From the NCBI RefSeq assembly GCF_000770305.1, contig NZ_JNVB01000055.1:1-35356 (forward strand): a stretch of DNA of 35,356 nucleotides, in the 5' to 3' direction. The notes under the pieces are model-generated. The model worked only from the letters and a program-made list of their open reading frames with translations, was not told the DNA's origin and did not search any database. Positions 21,839 to 30,210 of this stretch are shown here, piece after piece. Position numbers and translations under genes: made by a program. This stretch comes from Erwinia oleae (lineage in GTDB: Bacteria > Pseudomonadota > Gammaproteobacteria > Enterobacterales > Enterobacteriaceae). Position 1 is the stretch's first letter. The number at the start of each line of letters is the position of its first letter.

Positions 21839-22837
21839 ATGAAATCCAAGTTACTCAGGTTTTACCACTCTGCTTTTGCGCGGACGGGGCTACTGCTTTC
21901 AGGATTAATGTCTGCCGGACAGGCTCTGGCAGACCTTCCCTCTGTTGAGCAGCCCACGACAGGAGGTGGTGTCTCGTTTGCCACATCGTTTGGTGATGTG
22001 GGTCAGGCGGGAAAACAGGCTGCCGGCAATACTGCCGCAGCGGTGCAGACTCAACTCACGGATGCACAAAAGGCCACCGATCCAGTCTATACGCTACCGG
22101 AGAACTCAACGCTGGTCGGGAGCCGCGCGATGACAGCACTCCTGGGGCGTATTCCGATTGATGGCAAAGTCACGGATCCCTATCCCTTTAAAGTCATGAT
22201 TGGTAAAGACAACCTGACGGCTAATGGCATCGAACTGCCCGACGTGCAGGGCGCTATTGTATCCGGGACCGCCACTGGTGACTGGACGCTGTCCTGCGTG
22301 CGCGGCTCCATTACCAGCATTACGTTTGTCTTTACCGACGGTACCGTCAGAACGCTGCCTTCTCCCGATGGCCAGAACAGTGGCGGCACCCAGAACAGTG
22401 GTAATGCGAACGGCAATAACAGCAGCATCGGATGGCTTTCAGACGATAACGGCATTCCATGCATCTCCGGTACGCGTAAAAGCAACGCCTCAACCTACCT
22501 GCCGACCATCGCAGGGCTTGCCGCCGCGGGAGCTGCGGGTGACGCATTTGCGCAGAACCAGAATACCACCCAGACCAACGCCTACGGTGGCGTGACTTCG
22601 TCTCTCACCGGTGATGCCGGTCAGGCCGTGCTGGGCAAAGCGCTCTCAGGTGGTATGAGGGAAACGATCGACTGGGTTAAAGCCCGCTACGGACAGACCT
22701 TCGACGCCATCTATGTCCCACCTGGTCAGAAGGTCGCTTTACATATCACGCGCCAGCTGGCCATCGATTATGAAGAAAAAGGCCGCAAGGTTAAATATGA
22801 CTTCAGCCTTGCCGGTAATGGCACAGGAATGGACTGA
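21839..22837 (+). pseudogene. In-frame fusion: TIGR03745 signal region joined to the C-terminal half of TIGR03752 (TraB/VirB10-like)
   Basis: 332 codons. Residues 1 to about 43 (signal peptide then ADLPSVEQPTTGGG) match the start of TIGR03745 (PFL_4702), whose two membrane helices should follow but do not. From about residue 45 the sequence is the C-terminal part of TIGR03752: VYTLPENSTLVGSRAMTALLGRIPIDG, TDPYPFKVMIGKDNLTANGIELPD, SGTATGDWTLSCVRG, RETIDWVKARYGQTFDAIYVPPG. The family order is 03745-03750-03746-03749-03752, so a deletion with its joint at about 21962-21976 removed three whole genes and parts of two. The product would be an exported, unanchored VirB10-like domain. The frame is intact. 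Confidence 0.82.
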
Positions 22838-22848
22838 CGGGGAATTCA

Positions 22849-23109
22849 ATGCAAAACACCCATTTAGAATACAGGGTGGGGTATACCCCACTCGGTGGAA
22901 GACTTTATGCGGGCTTTGTCCGCAAAGACAACGGAAAGTGGGAGGGGATTCACCACGATGTGACGGACTGCGCCATTTTCGCGGTAGGTCAGAAACTGGC
23001 ACGGGAACGCAAAGATGTGCGTTATTCCCTTCCGGATGGACGGGTGATACAGGTGTCTGCTGTGATAACCGGGGCTGAAACAACGGAGGAAGACCATGCA
23101 AACCGCTAA
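22849..23109 (+). CDS. Small ICE hypothetical protein, 86 residues
   Basis: Soluble protein: YRVGYTPLGGRLYAGFVRKDNGKWEGIHHDVTDCAIFAVGQKL. It somewhat resembles small phage/plasmid proteins of the DUF7446 type, which I cannot confirm. The ATG follows GGGGAATTC, a start context almost identical to that of the gene at 26319. Overlaps the following lipoprotein gene by 14 bp, so it is translated within the operon. Function unknown. Confidence 0.7.
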   Translation: MQNTHLEYRVGYTPLGGRLYAGFVRKDNGKWEGIHHDVTDCAIFAVGQKLARERKDVRYSLPDGRVIQVSAVITGAETTEEDHANR

Positions 23110-23512
23110 ATACCACCGTATGTTACCTCTGATATTTTTGCTGCCCCTTCTGCTGGCCGGCTGCAGCACGTCAAAGGATGAGATGCTGCCGCCCGGTGAC
23201 AGCTCTATGCTCGAGCTGTGGAACGATGGCGCCTCCGCCTCCCACGCCACGGGAGAAAGTCGTACCACCCTGCGCCGGCCCGTGACGGACTCTGAGCGGA
23301 CGATCGCTCAGCAGACTCGTGAAAGTTACAGCCGCACGCAGGAAAACGAAATCCAGCAGACGTTTCCTCGCCTGCCTAATCCCGACATGGTGATGTACGT
23401 CTTCCCGCATCTCGCTGAGGGCAATACGCCAGTGCCCGGTTACAGCACCGTCTTTCCTTTTTACAGCCAGGTACAGTACGCGTTGCCCGGCGAGCGCACG
23501 GAGGATTTGTAA
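23096..23512 (+). CDS. TIGR03751 ICE lipoprotein (VirB7/TraV-like position)
   Basis: 138 residues. Lipoprotein signal MLPLIFLLPLLLAGCSTSKDEMLPPGD (lipobox LAGC); conserved FPRLPNPDMVMYVFPHLAEGNTPVPGYSTVFPFY block. It belongs to the outer-membrane part of the T4SS core between the TraB-like and VirB4-like genes. The stop overlaps the ATG of the VirB4 gene by one base. Complete, although its presumed core partners upstream are deleted. Confidence 0.9.
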   Translation: MQTAKYHRMLPLIFLLPLLLAGCSTSKDEMLPPGDSSMLELWNDGASASHATGESRTTLRRPVTDSERTIAQQTRESYSRTQENEIQQTFPRLPNPDMVMYVFPHLAEGNTPVPGYSTVFPFYSQVQYALPGERTEDL

Positions 23513-26307
23513 TGGCTTTTTCACTTTTCCGTCGCAGGGCGGAAGCTGAGGCACCGCACCAGTACGGTGACGGCCCGTTTTCTGTTAACGGACATGAGCC
23601 GCTGACCCGCGAAGGACGTCTGACCCGCCGTGATGAAGCGACCCTGTACAGTACAGCCCCGTCCATTATCGATCACATCCCATGGGGAGAATATCTCCCG
23701 GCGCACGAGTGCATCCTCCTCGATGACGGCGTTTCGGTAGGCGCCGTTTACGAAATCATTCCGGTCGGAACCGAGGGGCGTCCGGATTCGCGACTCGACG
23801 AAATTCGCGACGTGGTGGAAAACGCCCTGCAGGACAGTCTCCCGGAGCTGGATGCCCATCAGTGGGTAGTACAGTTCTATTGCCAGGATGAATCAGATTT
23901 GACTGCCTACATGGATAATATCCGGGGTTATGTCAAACCTGGTGCGCAGGGAACCGCATTTACGGAAGCCTGGCTCAGCGAGCAGGCCCGTCATTTGCAG
24001 AACGTGGCCAGTGAAAAGGGACTCTTCGTAGATGATGCGGTGACCGGTGCGCCCTGGCGCGGTCAGATCAGGCGAACCCGAATGGTGATCTACCGCTGGG
24101 TTGAATCTCCATACCGTGACCCGATGGCGCCTGAAGTACTGCTCAAACAGGTATGCGATCGACTGACTTCCGCACTGAGTGGCGCCGGAATTCGGTGTCA
24201 GCGTCAGAATGGAGAGCAGATCCACAGCTGGCTACTGCGCTGGTTCAATCCGGATCCGAAATGGGTAGACAAGGCCACGCTGTACCGCTGCGCAAAACAC
24301 ACCGACGATGCGCCCGGCGAGCTGCCGTTGCTAAATGATTTCAGTGAAAGCCTGTGGTTTACCCGCCCCCGCAGCGACGGGGAGAAAGGCGTATGGTGGT
24401 TCGATGATGTGGCGCACAAGGCCGTCCCCGTTGCCAGACTGCGCAACGCCCCTTCCACCGGACATCTGACCGGAGAGGTAAAACGTGGTGATAATATCAA
24501 TGCCATCATGGATCTGCTGCCGGAGGGGACGGTGCTGACCCTGACTCTGGTGATCCATCCGCAGGATAAACTGGAGGAGACATTTGCCCGCCTGAGCCGC
24601 GATTCAATGGGTGAAAACGTGGATTCCCTTCGCGCGCGTGAAGACGCCGCCACGGCACGTACCTACCTGGGCAATAAACATAAGCTTTATCGCGCCGCCG
24701 TTACGCTGCTTATCAAAGCGCGGGATCTGCCTTCACTTGATCGGCGCTATCTCGATCTCAGCAGTAAGCTGCTCAACTGCGGGCTGGAACCGGTAAACCC
24801 TGAGCATGATATCGGTCCGTTGAGTACCTATATGCGCGCCTTACCCATGTGCTTCAATCCGGCGCAGGACCGTCACAACTGGTATACCCGGCTAATGTTC
24901 GTGCAGCATTTTGCCTGTCTGGTACCGGTGTATGGACGAGATACCGGCACCGGCAACCCCGGCTTCACGTTCTTTAACCGGGGAGGCGGACCCCTTTCGG
25001 TCGACCCACTGAACAGGAATGATCGTACGCAGAATGCCCACCTGATGCTGTTCGGGCCCACCGGTGCAGGTAAGTCTGCAACGGCACTTGTTAAGCTTGC
25101 GCAGATGATGGCCATTTATCGCCCCCGTATTTTTCTGATTGAAGCGGGCAACAGCTTCGGACTTTTTGGTGATTACTGCGCGTCTCTCGGCCTCAGCGTT
25201 CACCGGGTGAGCATCAAGCCCGGAAAAGTCATCTCGCTTGCGCCGTTCGGAGATTCTCATTTGCTGATGCAGGTGAAACCGGACGCGCTCATCATCAGTG
25301 AAGACGCGCTTCCTGATATTGATGATGAAGATAAAGATGAAGAGCGGGATGTGCTGGGAGAGATGGAAATTGCTGCCCGGCTGATGATTACCGGTGGAGA
25401 AGCTGCTGAAGAATCCAGGTTAACGCGCGCAGACCGCGGCATGATACGTGAGGCCATCATGATTGCGGCCAGAACCGCGTATGATGAAGACCGGCAGATG
25501 CTGCCTGAAGACCTGATGTTTGCACTGCAGAATATTGCCCGGGATATTAGCCACGGTGAAGACGGCCGCGAAAAACGCACCGCTGCGCGTCGCTCCCGCG
25601 CAGAGGAGATGTCAGAGGCGCTGCGGATGTTCACGGAAGGATTTGAAGGTGAACTCTTCAACCGTCCCGGCACCCCATGGCCAGAGGCGGATGTGACAAT
25701 CGTTGACCTGGGTACGCTGGCCCGTGAGGGCTATGAAGCACAAATGGCGGTAGCCGTTATTTCCCTGCTGAACACCATCAACAATATCGCCGAGCGCGAC
25801 CAGTACAGCGACAGGGATATCATTGTACCCATCGATGAGGGACATATTGTGACCACGAACCCGCTGTTGGGTCCCTATGCCACCAAAATTGCCAAAATGT
25901 GGCGAAAGCTGGGGACATGGCTCTGGATATTCACTCAGAACCTTGAGGATTTCCCGGACACGGCTAAAAAAATGCTGAACATGGCGGAGTGGTGGATATG
26001 TCTGGTAATGCCTCCGCAGGAAGTGGAGCAGATTGCCCGTTTCAAGACACTCACGGATGAACAGCGTGTCATGCTGCTCTCTGCCACCAAGGTGCCGCGA
26101 AAATATACCGAAGGGGTCATACTTTCAGAAAAAGTCCAGGCCCTGTTCCGTGCAGTTCCGCCCAGTCTGTATCTGGCTTTAGGGATGACTGAAAAACCGG
26201 AAAAAGCCGAGAGACGGCAAATCATGAACGAATTAAATTGCAGTGAACTTGAGGCTGCGTTTCATGTTGCGCGCCGACTTGATGAAAATCGCGGACTGAG
26301 TATTTGA
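23512..26307 (+). CDS. VirB4-like conjugation ATPase (TIGR03744)
   Basis: 931-residue cytoplasmic ATPase powering pilus assembly and transfer. Walker A GPTGAGKS is at about residues 515-522 (LMLFGPTGAGKSAT), and Walker B IIVPIDEGH lies near 775. An acidic insertion (PDIDDEDKDEERD) lies around 603-615. C-terminal LWIFTQNLEDFPDTAKKMLNMAEWW is typical of VirB4/TraC sensor motifs. Length is normal for the family. Overlap of one base with the lipoprotein gene indicates coupling. The frame is intact. Confidence 0.94.
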   Translation: MAFSLFRRRAEAEAPHQYGDGPFSVNGHEPLTREGRLTRRDEATLYSTAPSIIDHIPWGEYLPAHECILLDDGVSVGAVYEIIPVGTEGRPDSRLDEIRDVVENALQDSLPELDAHQWVVQFYCQDESDLTAYMDNIRGYVKPGAQGTAFTEAWLSEQARHLQNVASEKGLFVDDAVTGAPWRGQIRRTRMVIYRWVESPYRDPMAPEVLLKQVCDRLTSALSGAGIRCQRQNGEQIHSWLLRWFNPDPKWVDKATLYRCAKHTDDAPGELPLLNDFSESLWFTRPRSDGEKGVWWFDDVAHKAVPVARLRNAPSTGHLTGEVKRGDNINAIMDLLPEGTVLTLTLVIHPQDKLEETFARLSRDSMGENVDSLRAREDAATARTYLGNKHKLYRAAVTLLIKARDLPSLDRRYLDLSSKLLNCGLEPVNPEHDIGPLSTYMRALPMCFNPAQDRHNWYTRLMFVQHFACLVPVYGRDTGTGNPGFTFFNRGGGPLSVDPLNRNDRTQNAHLMLFGPTGAGKSATALVKLAQMMAIYRPRIFLIEAGNSFGLFGDYCASLGLSVHRVSIKPGKVISLAPFGDSHLLMQVKPDALIISEDALPDIDDEDKDEERDVLGEMEIAARLMITGGEAAEESRLTRADRGMIREAIMIAARTAYDEDRQMLPEDLMFALQNIARDISHGEDGREKRTAARRSRAEEMSEALRMFTEGFEGELFNRPGTPWPEADVTIVDLGTLAREGYEAQMAVAVISLLNTINNIAERDQYSDRDIIVPIDEGHIVTTNPLLGPYATKIAKMWRKLGTWLWIFTQNLEDFPDTAKKMLNMAEWWICLVMPPQEVEQIARFKTLTDEQRVMLLSATKVPRKYTEGVILSEKVQALFRAVPPSLYLALGMTEKPEKAERRQIMNELNCSELEAAFHVARRLDENRGLSI

Positions 26308-26318
26308 CAGGGGAATTC

Positions 26319-26723
26319 ATGAAAAAACTGACTATGGCACCGCCAATGGTCGTACCGGACAAGGCTCTGATCGCTTCTGTCATTTTTAACGTTCCGCCTC
26401 AGGGAATGGCTTCAATCGGGCAGGCTGACAGCGTATCGCTGGATTTGCTGCAGCGGGAAATCATTAACCGTCTGGACAAACCCGTACTGCTCTCGGTGTA
26501 TCCCCACCGGGTAGGCCGCCGCAGTTGTGTAGCGGTTCATCTGGCTGATGCTCATGAGAAAACGCTCGATATTCTGATCACCGTCACGGGAAATACGCTA
26601 TGGCCCAATGAGGCGGAGTTCGGGGCCAGCCTACGCTGGAATATCTGCGTGCCGGATGCCACCGATCTGTTGTGGGTATTGAAAGAGATAGACAGGGTTA
26701 CAGGCGGAGTAGCATGTAATTAA
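26319..26723 (+). CDS. ICE hypothetical protein following VirB4, 134 residues
   Basis: Soluble protein with no recognised family: VPDKALIASVIFNVPPQGMASIGQ..., LLSVYPHRVGRRSCVAVHLADAHEKTLDILITV, CVPDATDLLWVLKEIDRV. ATG 26319 is preceded by AGGGGAATTC, a start context almost identical to the one at 22849. An alternative TTG start at 26304 overlaps the VirB4 stop but has no ribosome-binding site. Last gene of the operon, followed by a long hairpin. Likely an ICE backbone gene; function unknown. Confidence 0.72.
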   Translation: MKKLTMAPPMVVPDKALIASVIFNVPPQGMASIGQADSVSLDLLQREIINRLDKPVLLSVYPHRVGRRSCVAVHLADAHEKTLDILITVTGNTLWPNEAEFGASLRWNICVPDATDLLWVLKEIDRVTGGVACN

Positions 26724-26729
26724 ACCGGC

Positions 26730-26778
26730 CCTGCCTGACGGCCAGACAGCGACTTTTGCTGTCGGGCCGTCAGGCAGG
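26730..26778. terminator. Long stem-loop between convergent operons
   Basis: CCTGCCTGACGGCC (26730-26743) pairs perfectly with GGCCGTCAGGCAGG (26765-26778). After one mismatch GACAGC/GCTGTC (26745-26750/26758-26763) extends the stem around a 7-base loop. A second hairpin GCGGGC/GCCCGC with a following GTTTT lies just downstream (about 26787-26812). It sits between the plus-strand VirB4 operon and the minus-strand GNAT gene, so bidirectional termination is likely; the U tract is weak. Confidence 0.7.
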
Positions 26779-26821
26779 CTGCGGGTGCGGGCGGCATAGA
26801 GCCCGCGTTTTCCAGAAAATT

Positions 26822-27247
26822 TCAGAGTGTTTTTTTCATAAATATGCGGCTGGAACCTTCAGGCTGACAATTGATTTCACCAAACACCTCCCAGCCATAT
26901 TTTCTATAGAATTCTGGTGCCTGAAAACTAATCGTGTAAAGTACACCCGCCAGGCACCCTCGTTTCTTACCTTCGCTTTCGAATCGTGTAAGGATTTCCT
27001 TCCCCAAACCCTGAGAACGTAACTCCGGCTGTAGCCAGAATAAGTCGATAAACATTAGTCCCAGAGAAGTGCGACCGATCATCCCGCCCTGAGCTTTGCC
27101 GGTGTGGCTATCTCTGACAATCACACCAAGGGGCTGCCGATCGCAGTAACCCGTCGTGTTATCGTTAAATCCATTCAGTCCGTTTTCAACAATGCGATAA
27201 TCATCCGCAGCAATCACGTCACAAATATCAATATGTATGCCTTCCAT
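26822..27247 (-). CDS. GNAT acetyltransferase, third
   Basis: 141-residue N-acetyltransferase with core GGMIGRTSLGLMFIDLFWLQPELRSQGLGKEIL (acetyl-CoA loop LRSQGLG) and TISFQAPEFYRKYGWEVFGEI. The ATG at 27247 has GGGGAGGG just upstream. It follows the PerC-like gene by 14 bp and is probably co-transcribed with it. It is not closely similar to the two GNATs at 19-21 kb. Accessory cargo between VirB4 and the mating-pair genes; substrate unknown. Confidence 0.87.
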   Translation of the reverse strand: MEGIHIDICDVIAADDYRIVENGLNGFNDNTTGYCDRQPLGVIVRDSHTGKAQGGMIGRTSLGLMFIDLFWLQPELRSQGLGKEILTRFESEGKKRGCLAGVLYTISFQAPEFYRKYGWEVFGEINCQPEGSSRIFMKKTL

Positions 27248-27261
27248 TGACCCTCCCCAGG

Positions 27262-27495
27262 TCAGTAGCCATCATTGCAGCGACTCTGGATCTTATATAG
27301 TCGCCGTGTCTCGCTTCTCCGACCATCTGGTGACAGATTGGCGGCGAGACCCAGACAGTGCTCTCTACGGCGGATGATGGCCTCGCGTACGGCATCGTCA
27401 GTAATATCATCCAGCACGGTCAGCCAGCGCTGGGCTGCACGGCGCCATAAGCCCCTTCTTTCCAGCGATTCAGCAATCGTGTCTTTCAGTTCCAT
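27262..27495 (-). CDS. PerC family transcriptional regulator-like protein
   Basis: 77 residues from the chosen start. The PerC core is IAESLERRGLWRRAAQRWLTVLD followed by REAIIRRREHCL. PerC proteins are small enterobacterial activators found on virulence plasmids and prophages. The ATG at 27495 (MELKDTIAES) is preferred because GGTGGAG precedes it; an upstream ATG at 27510 adds MPVEK without a ribosome-binding site. It is divergent from the large GHKL gene at 27625, with a 129-bp shared upstream region, so control of that gene is plausible inference. Confidence 0.8.
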   Translation of the reverse strand: MELKDTIAESLERRGLWRRAAQRWLTVLDDITDDAVREAIIRRREHCLGLAANLSPDGRRSETRRLYKIQSRCNDGY

Positions 27496-27624
27496 TTTCT
27501 CCACCGGCATGACTCATGTCTGAACAGTGCCACCTATTCTTTCACAATGGCAATCACAGTTCTTTATTTAACCCTGCGCGCATTACCAGAAAATGGACAT
27601 TTATCCATAAAAAGGAGTCTTTAA
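27496..27624. promoter_or_regulatory. Divergent intergenic region, perC-like / GHKL gene
   Basis: AT-rich compared with its flanks. On the plus strand a weak -35 (TTCACA, 27540-27545) lies 17 bp before TTATTT. ATGGA...TCCAT forms a small palindrome near 27592-27607. AAGGAG precedes the ATG at 27625. Promoter assignment is tentative in both directions. Confidence 0.35.
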
Positions 27625-30036
27625 ATGCGCCATCCCTTTGAGCTCGATCCGCAAATTATTCATCACATTATCTACAGTCAGGCCGGTTCAATCGGTAAAG
27701 CTGTTATCGAATTGATCATGAACAGCGTGGATGCCGCCGCCGGCGCCGTCACTGTCGATATTACCCAGGAGGGCTTCTCTTGCCGCGATGACGGTCGCGG
27801 ATTTACTTCATATGATGACGTTAAGCGCTATTTTGGCCGTTTTGGCACGCCGCACCAGGAAGGGGATGCGACCTATGGTCGCTTTCGTCTGGGCCGCGGC
27901 CAGATTATGGCGCATGCCCGCACAGTCTGGCGATCGCAGCGCTGGCAGATGTCGGTTGATACCCGTGTAATGGGATATCACTACGACCTGGAGGAAATTG
28001 CGGAGATTGAGCCGGGTTGCTGTATCCGCGGGGAGTGGTATGAACCGCTGAGCAGCCAGGAGCGCATGTCGTGCATTCAGGAAATACGCGACTTGGTGCG
28101 CTATACCCCCGTCTCGGTATGCCTCAATGGTACCCTGATTTCACGCCAGCCGGCTAAAGAGACATGGGACGCGGAGGACGATGTGGCCTGGTATCGTCTC
28201 CGGGAAGACGGCGCTCTGTCGATTTACAATCAGGGTGTTCTGGTGCGTCACGACCCTGGCCATATCTGGGGTACCGGCGGCCTCATCGTCAGCAAAAAGC
28301 CTCTTGCGCTGAACGTCTCGCGGACTGAAATCCTCCGCAAGACCTGCCCTGTCTGGAAAGTCGTTGCCGCCCGGTTTGGCGAGCTTGCCGCCGATTTCTC
28401 AGACAATCAGGGAAAGCACCGTAAAACAGAAGCGCGACGGGAGAAAACGGCGCGCGCGCTGCTCGCAGGAGAGGGGGATCTCCAGAAGCTAATGAACGGT
28501 GAGGAGGTCATCACCCTCCTGCCCGGAAAACGTCACGTCACGCTCGAGCACTTCATCCGTAAATGCCGCTATTACCCGGCGGCAACGGACAAAAACTGTT
28601 TTACCCTCGTACGGTATGCACGCGATGTTCCGCGCGGGGAAATTATTGCCCGGGCCGGTATCGCGCCCGTAGTGCACCCCGTCACACTCGCCCGCTTCGG
28701 CTGCTTTGAACCGGATGAGTTCATGGAATGCCTGAGCCGCGTACGCGCAAACCTGCTGGCGTTCCGTGAACAGTTACCCGGGCAACAGCGATGGGGTGCC
28801 GGCTGGCAGACCGACCTGGCGCTGGTTGATTTTGACACCCTCAGCGCCAACTTTATCGATCGCACGCAGATGGTCAGCGAAAAACAGCTTGATAAGGAAA
28901 CGCGTCGGGCTTGGACAGCACTGCGCTGGTGCCTGGCCCAGTATGCCGCCGTGTGCTCGGGGGGCGAGTCTGGCTATCAGTCACGCTCTTATGGCGGCAA
29001 ACGTTTTCAGATCCTGCTGGGTGAGTCTACGTCTGCCGATGCGTGGACGGATGGAGATACTTATATTGCCTATAACATCGATATTGTGCGCCGGCTTAAA
29101 TCCGACGCGCTCCAGACCGCTAGTCTCCTGTTCAGCCTGACGGAGCATGAGGTGGCACACGAAGGTGACAGCATGGACTGTGGCCACGACGAGGCTTTTT
29201 ATCAGCGCTTTCATGATATCAGCATTCTGTGTGCGCCCGATCGCCAGCGTTACATTCATGTCTGGCTGATGAAATACACCACGAGTCTGGAGGGTGAGGG
29301 TAAACGCGCGACCGGGACGGCCTGGCGAGAGCGATATCTGACAGAGCGGGCCAGCACCGGGAGGGAGAAAAAGGGCCTGCCCGGCGTAATCAGCCGCGAA
29401 GGCATTGAAGACGCTGTCAACGCACCGTCAGAGCCGGAAGATATTTCCCGGCTCAGTCTGCTTAATCAGCTGCTGAACGGTTCGGCCCAGGCTGCTCCGG
29501 CTGAAACTGACTGGAACAGCGTTGTGGCCACCGGTATTGAGCAGACCCGTGAAAACCAGGCTCAGCGGTTGCGGGAGCAGCAGGCTCTGGAAGAATGGTA
29601 TTCATCTGAGGAGAACGCATCCGATATGCTGACGGATGAGCAGCAGGATTCCGCAGAGCAGCAGTGGCTGGATGCGTGTAAAACGCATTATTTGTCGCTT
29701 TTGCCCGGGGCAACGCAAGACGCTTTAACTGACTGGGTCGTTCAGTTCCTGGCCTGTGCGACAGATTCCGATGAAGAGGCACTCGCTGCCTGGGGAATGC
29801 AGGCATGGGAAAACAGTGACCTCTGGTACGCCAGATTTACCCCGGACTGTACTGAAACGGAAGACCTTTATGAATATGGAACTGGACCCTCCAGTGAAAG
29901 TCCTGTCCCTTCTGACTGGCTTCCTTTCCTTCACGAAGGTGAAACGCGGTGGAGCATCGAGCGTAACGCCGCTGCGGCCGGATTTATGAAGGAGTTGGAC
30001 TACCTTGAGTGGCGCAAAAACAGTGGTAGTGTCTGA
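27625..30036 (+). CDS. GHKL (Hsp90/MutL-type) ATPase with internal HExxH zincin-like domain
   Basis: 803 residues. The N-terminal GHKL ATP site is well formed: N-box IELIMNSVDA (E29, N33, D36), G1 box DDGRGF (55-60) and lid region GRFRLGRGQIMAHA (85-98). An S5-like domain and an unassigned middle part follow. At residues 508-512 HEVAH begins a candidate zinc site, and GHDEAFYQRF follows, placing H521 as a possible third ligand, as in SprT/YgjP-like zincins. The C-terminus is acidic and Gln/Glu-rich. AAGGAG precedes the ATG. Monocistronic, divergent from a PerC-like regulator, inside the transfer region. An ATP-driven protease-like or DNA-related role is inference; no named family is recognised. 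Confidence 0.78.
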   Translation: MRHPFELDPQIIHHIIYSQAGSIGKAVIELIMNSVDAAAGAVTVDITQEGFSCRDDGRGFTSYDDVKRYFGRFGTPHQEGDATYGRFRLGRGQIMAHARTVWRSQRWQMSVDTRVMGYHYDLEEIAEIEPGCCIRGEWYEPLSSQERMSCIQEIRDLVRYTPVSVCLNGTLISRQPAKETWDAEDDVAWYRLREDGALSIYNQGVLVRHDPGHIWGTGGLIVSKKPLALNVSRTEILRKTCPVWKVVAARFGELAADFSDNQGKHRKTEARREKTARALLAGEGDLQKLMNGEEVITLLPGKRHVTLEHFIRKCRYYPAATDKNCFTLVRYARDVPRGEIIARAGIAPVVHPVTLARFGCFEPDEFMECLSRVRANLLAFREQLPGQQRWGAGWQTDLALVDFDTLSANFIDRTQMVSEKQLDKETRRAWTALRWCLAQYAAVCSGGESGYQSRSYGGKRFQILLGESTSADAWTDGDTYIAYNIDIVRRLKSDALQTASLLFSLTEHEVAHEGDSMDCGHDEAFYQRFHDISILCAPDRQRYIHVWLMKYTTSLEGEGKRATGTAWRERYLTERASTGREKKGLPGVISREGIEDAVNAPSEPEDISRLSLLNQLLNGSAQAAPAETDWNSVVATGIEQTRENQAQRLREQQALEEWYSSEENASDMLTDEQQDSAEQQWLDACKTHYLSLLPGATQDALTDWVVQFLACATDSDEEALAAWGMQAWENSDLWYARFTPDCTETEDLYEYGTGPSSESPVPSDWLPFLHEGETRWSIERNAAAAGFMKELDYLEWRKNSGSV

Positions 30037-30175
30037 AATGAAACGGTGCATAACCCCCGGTTTGTCACCTGACATATCGGTGCACTTTTTCCGTTCTGTC
30101 AACCAGACGTTGTGGCGAAAAAATATCAGTTACGGGCTCAGAGTTAATTACTGACCCGCCCCGATATTGAACGCA

Positions 30176-30202
30176 CCCTGAGCGGGTTATTCACTCAGGG
30201 AG
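30176..30202 (+). promoter_or_regulatory. TIGR03757-gene leader hairpin overlapping the ribosome-binding site (leader g)
   Basis: CCCTGAG (30176-30182) pairs perfectly with CTCAGGG (30194-30200) around an 11-base loop. The 3' arm takes in most of the AGGGAG Shine-Dalgarno (30197-30202) of the ATG at 30211. Same principle as the other ICE leaders, at the first gene of the mating-pair operon. Confidence 0.5.
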
Positions 30203-30210
30203 TGTTCTCC

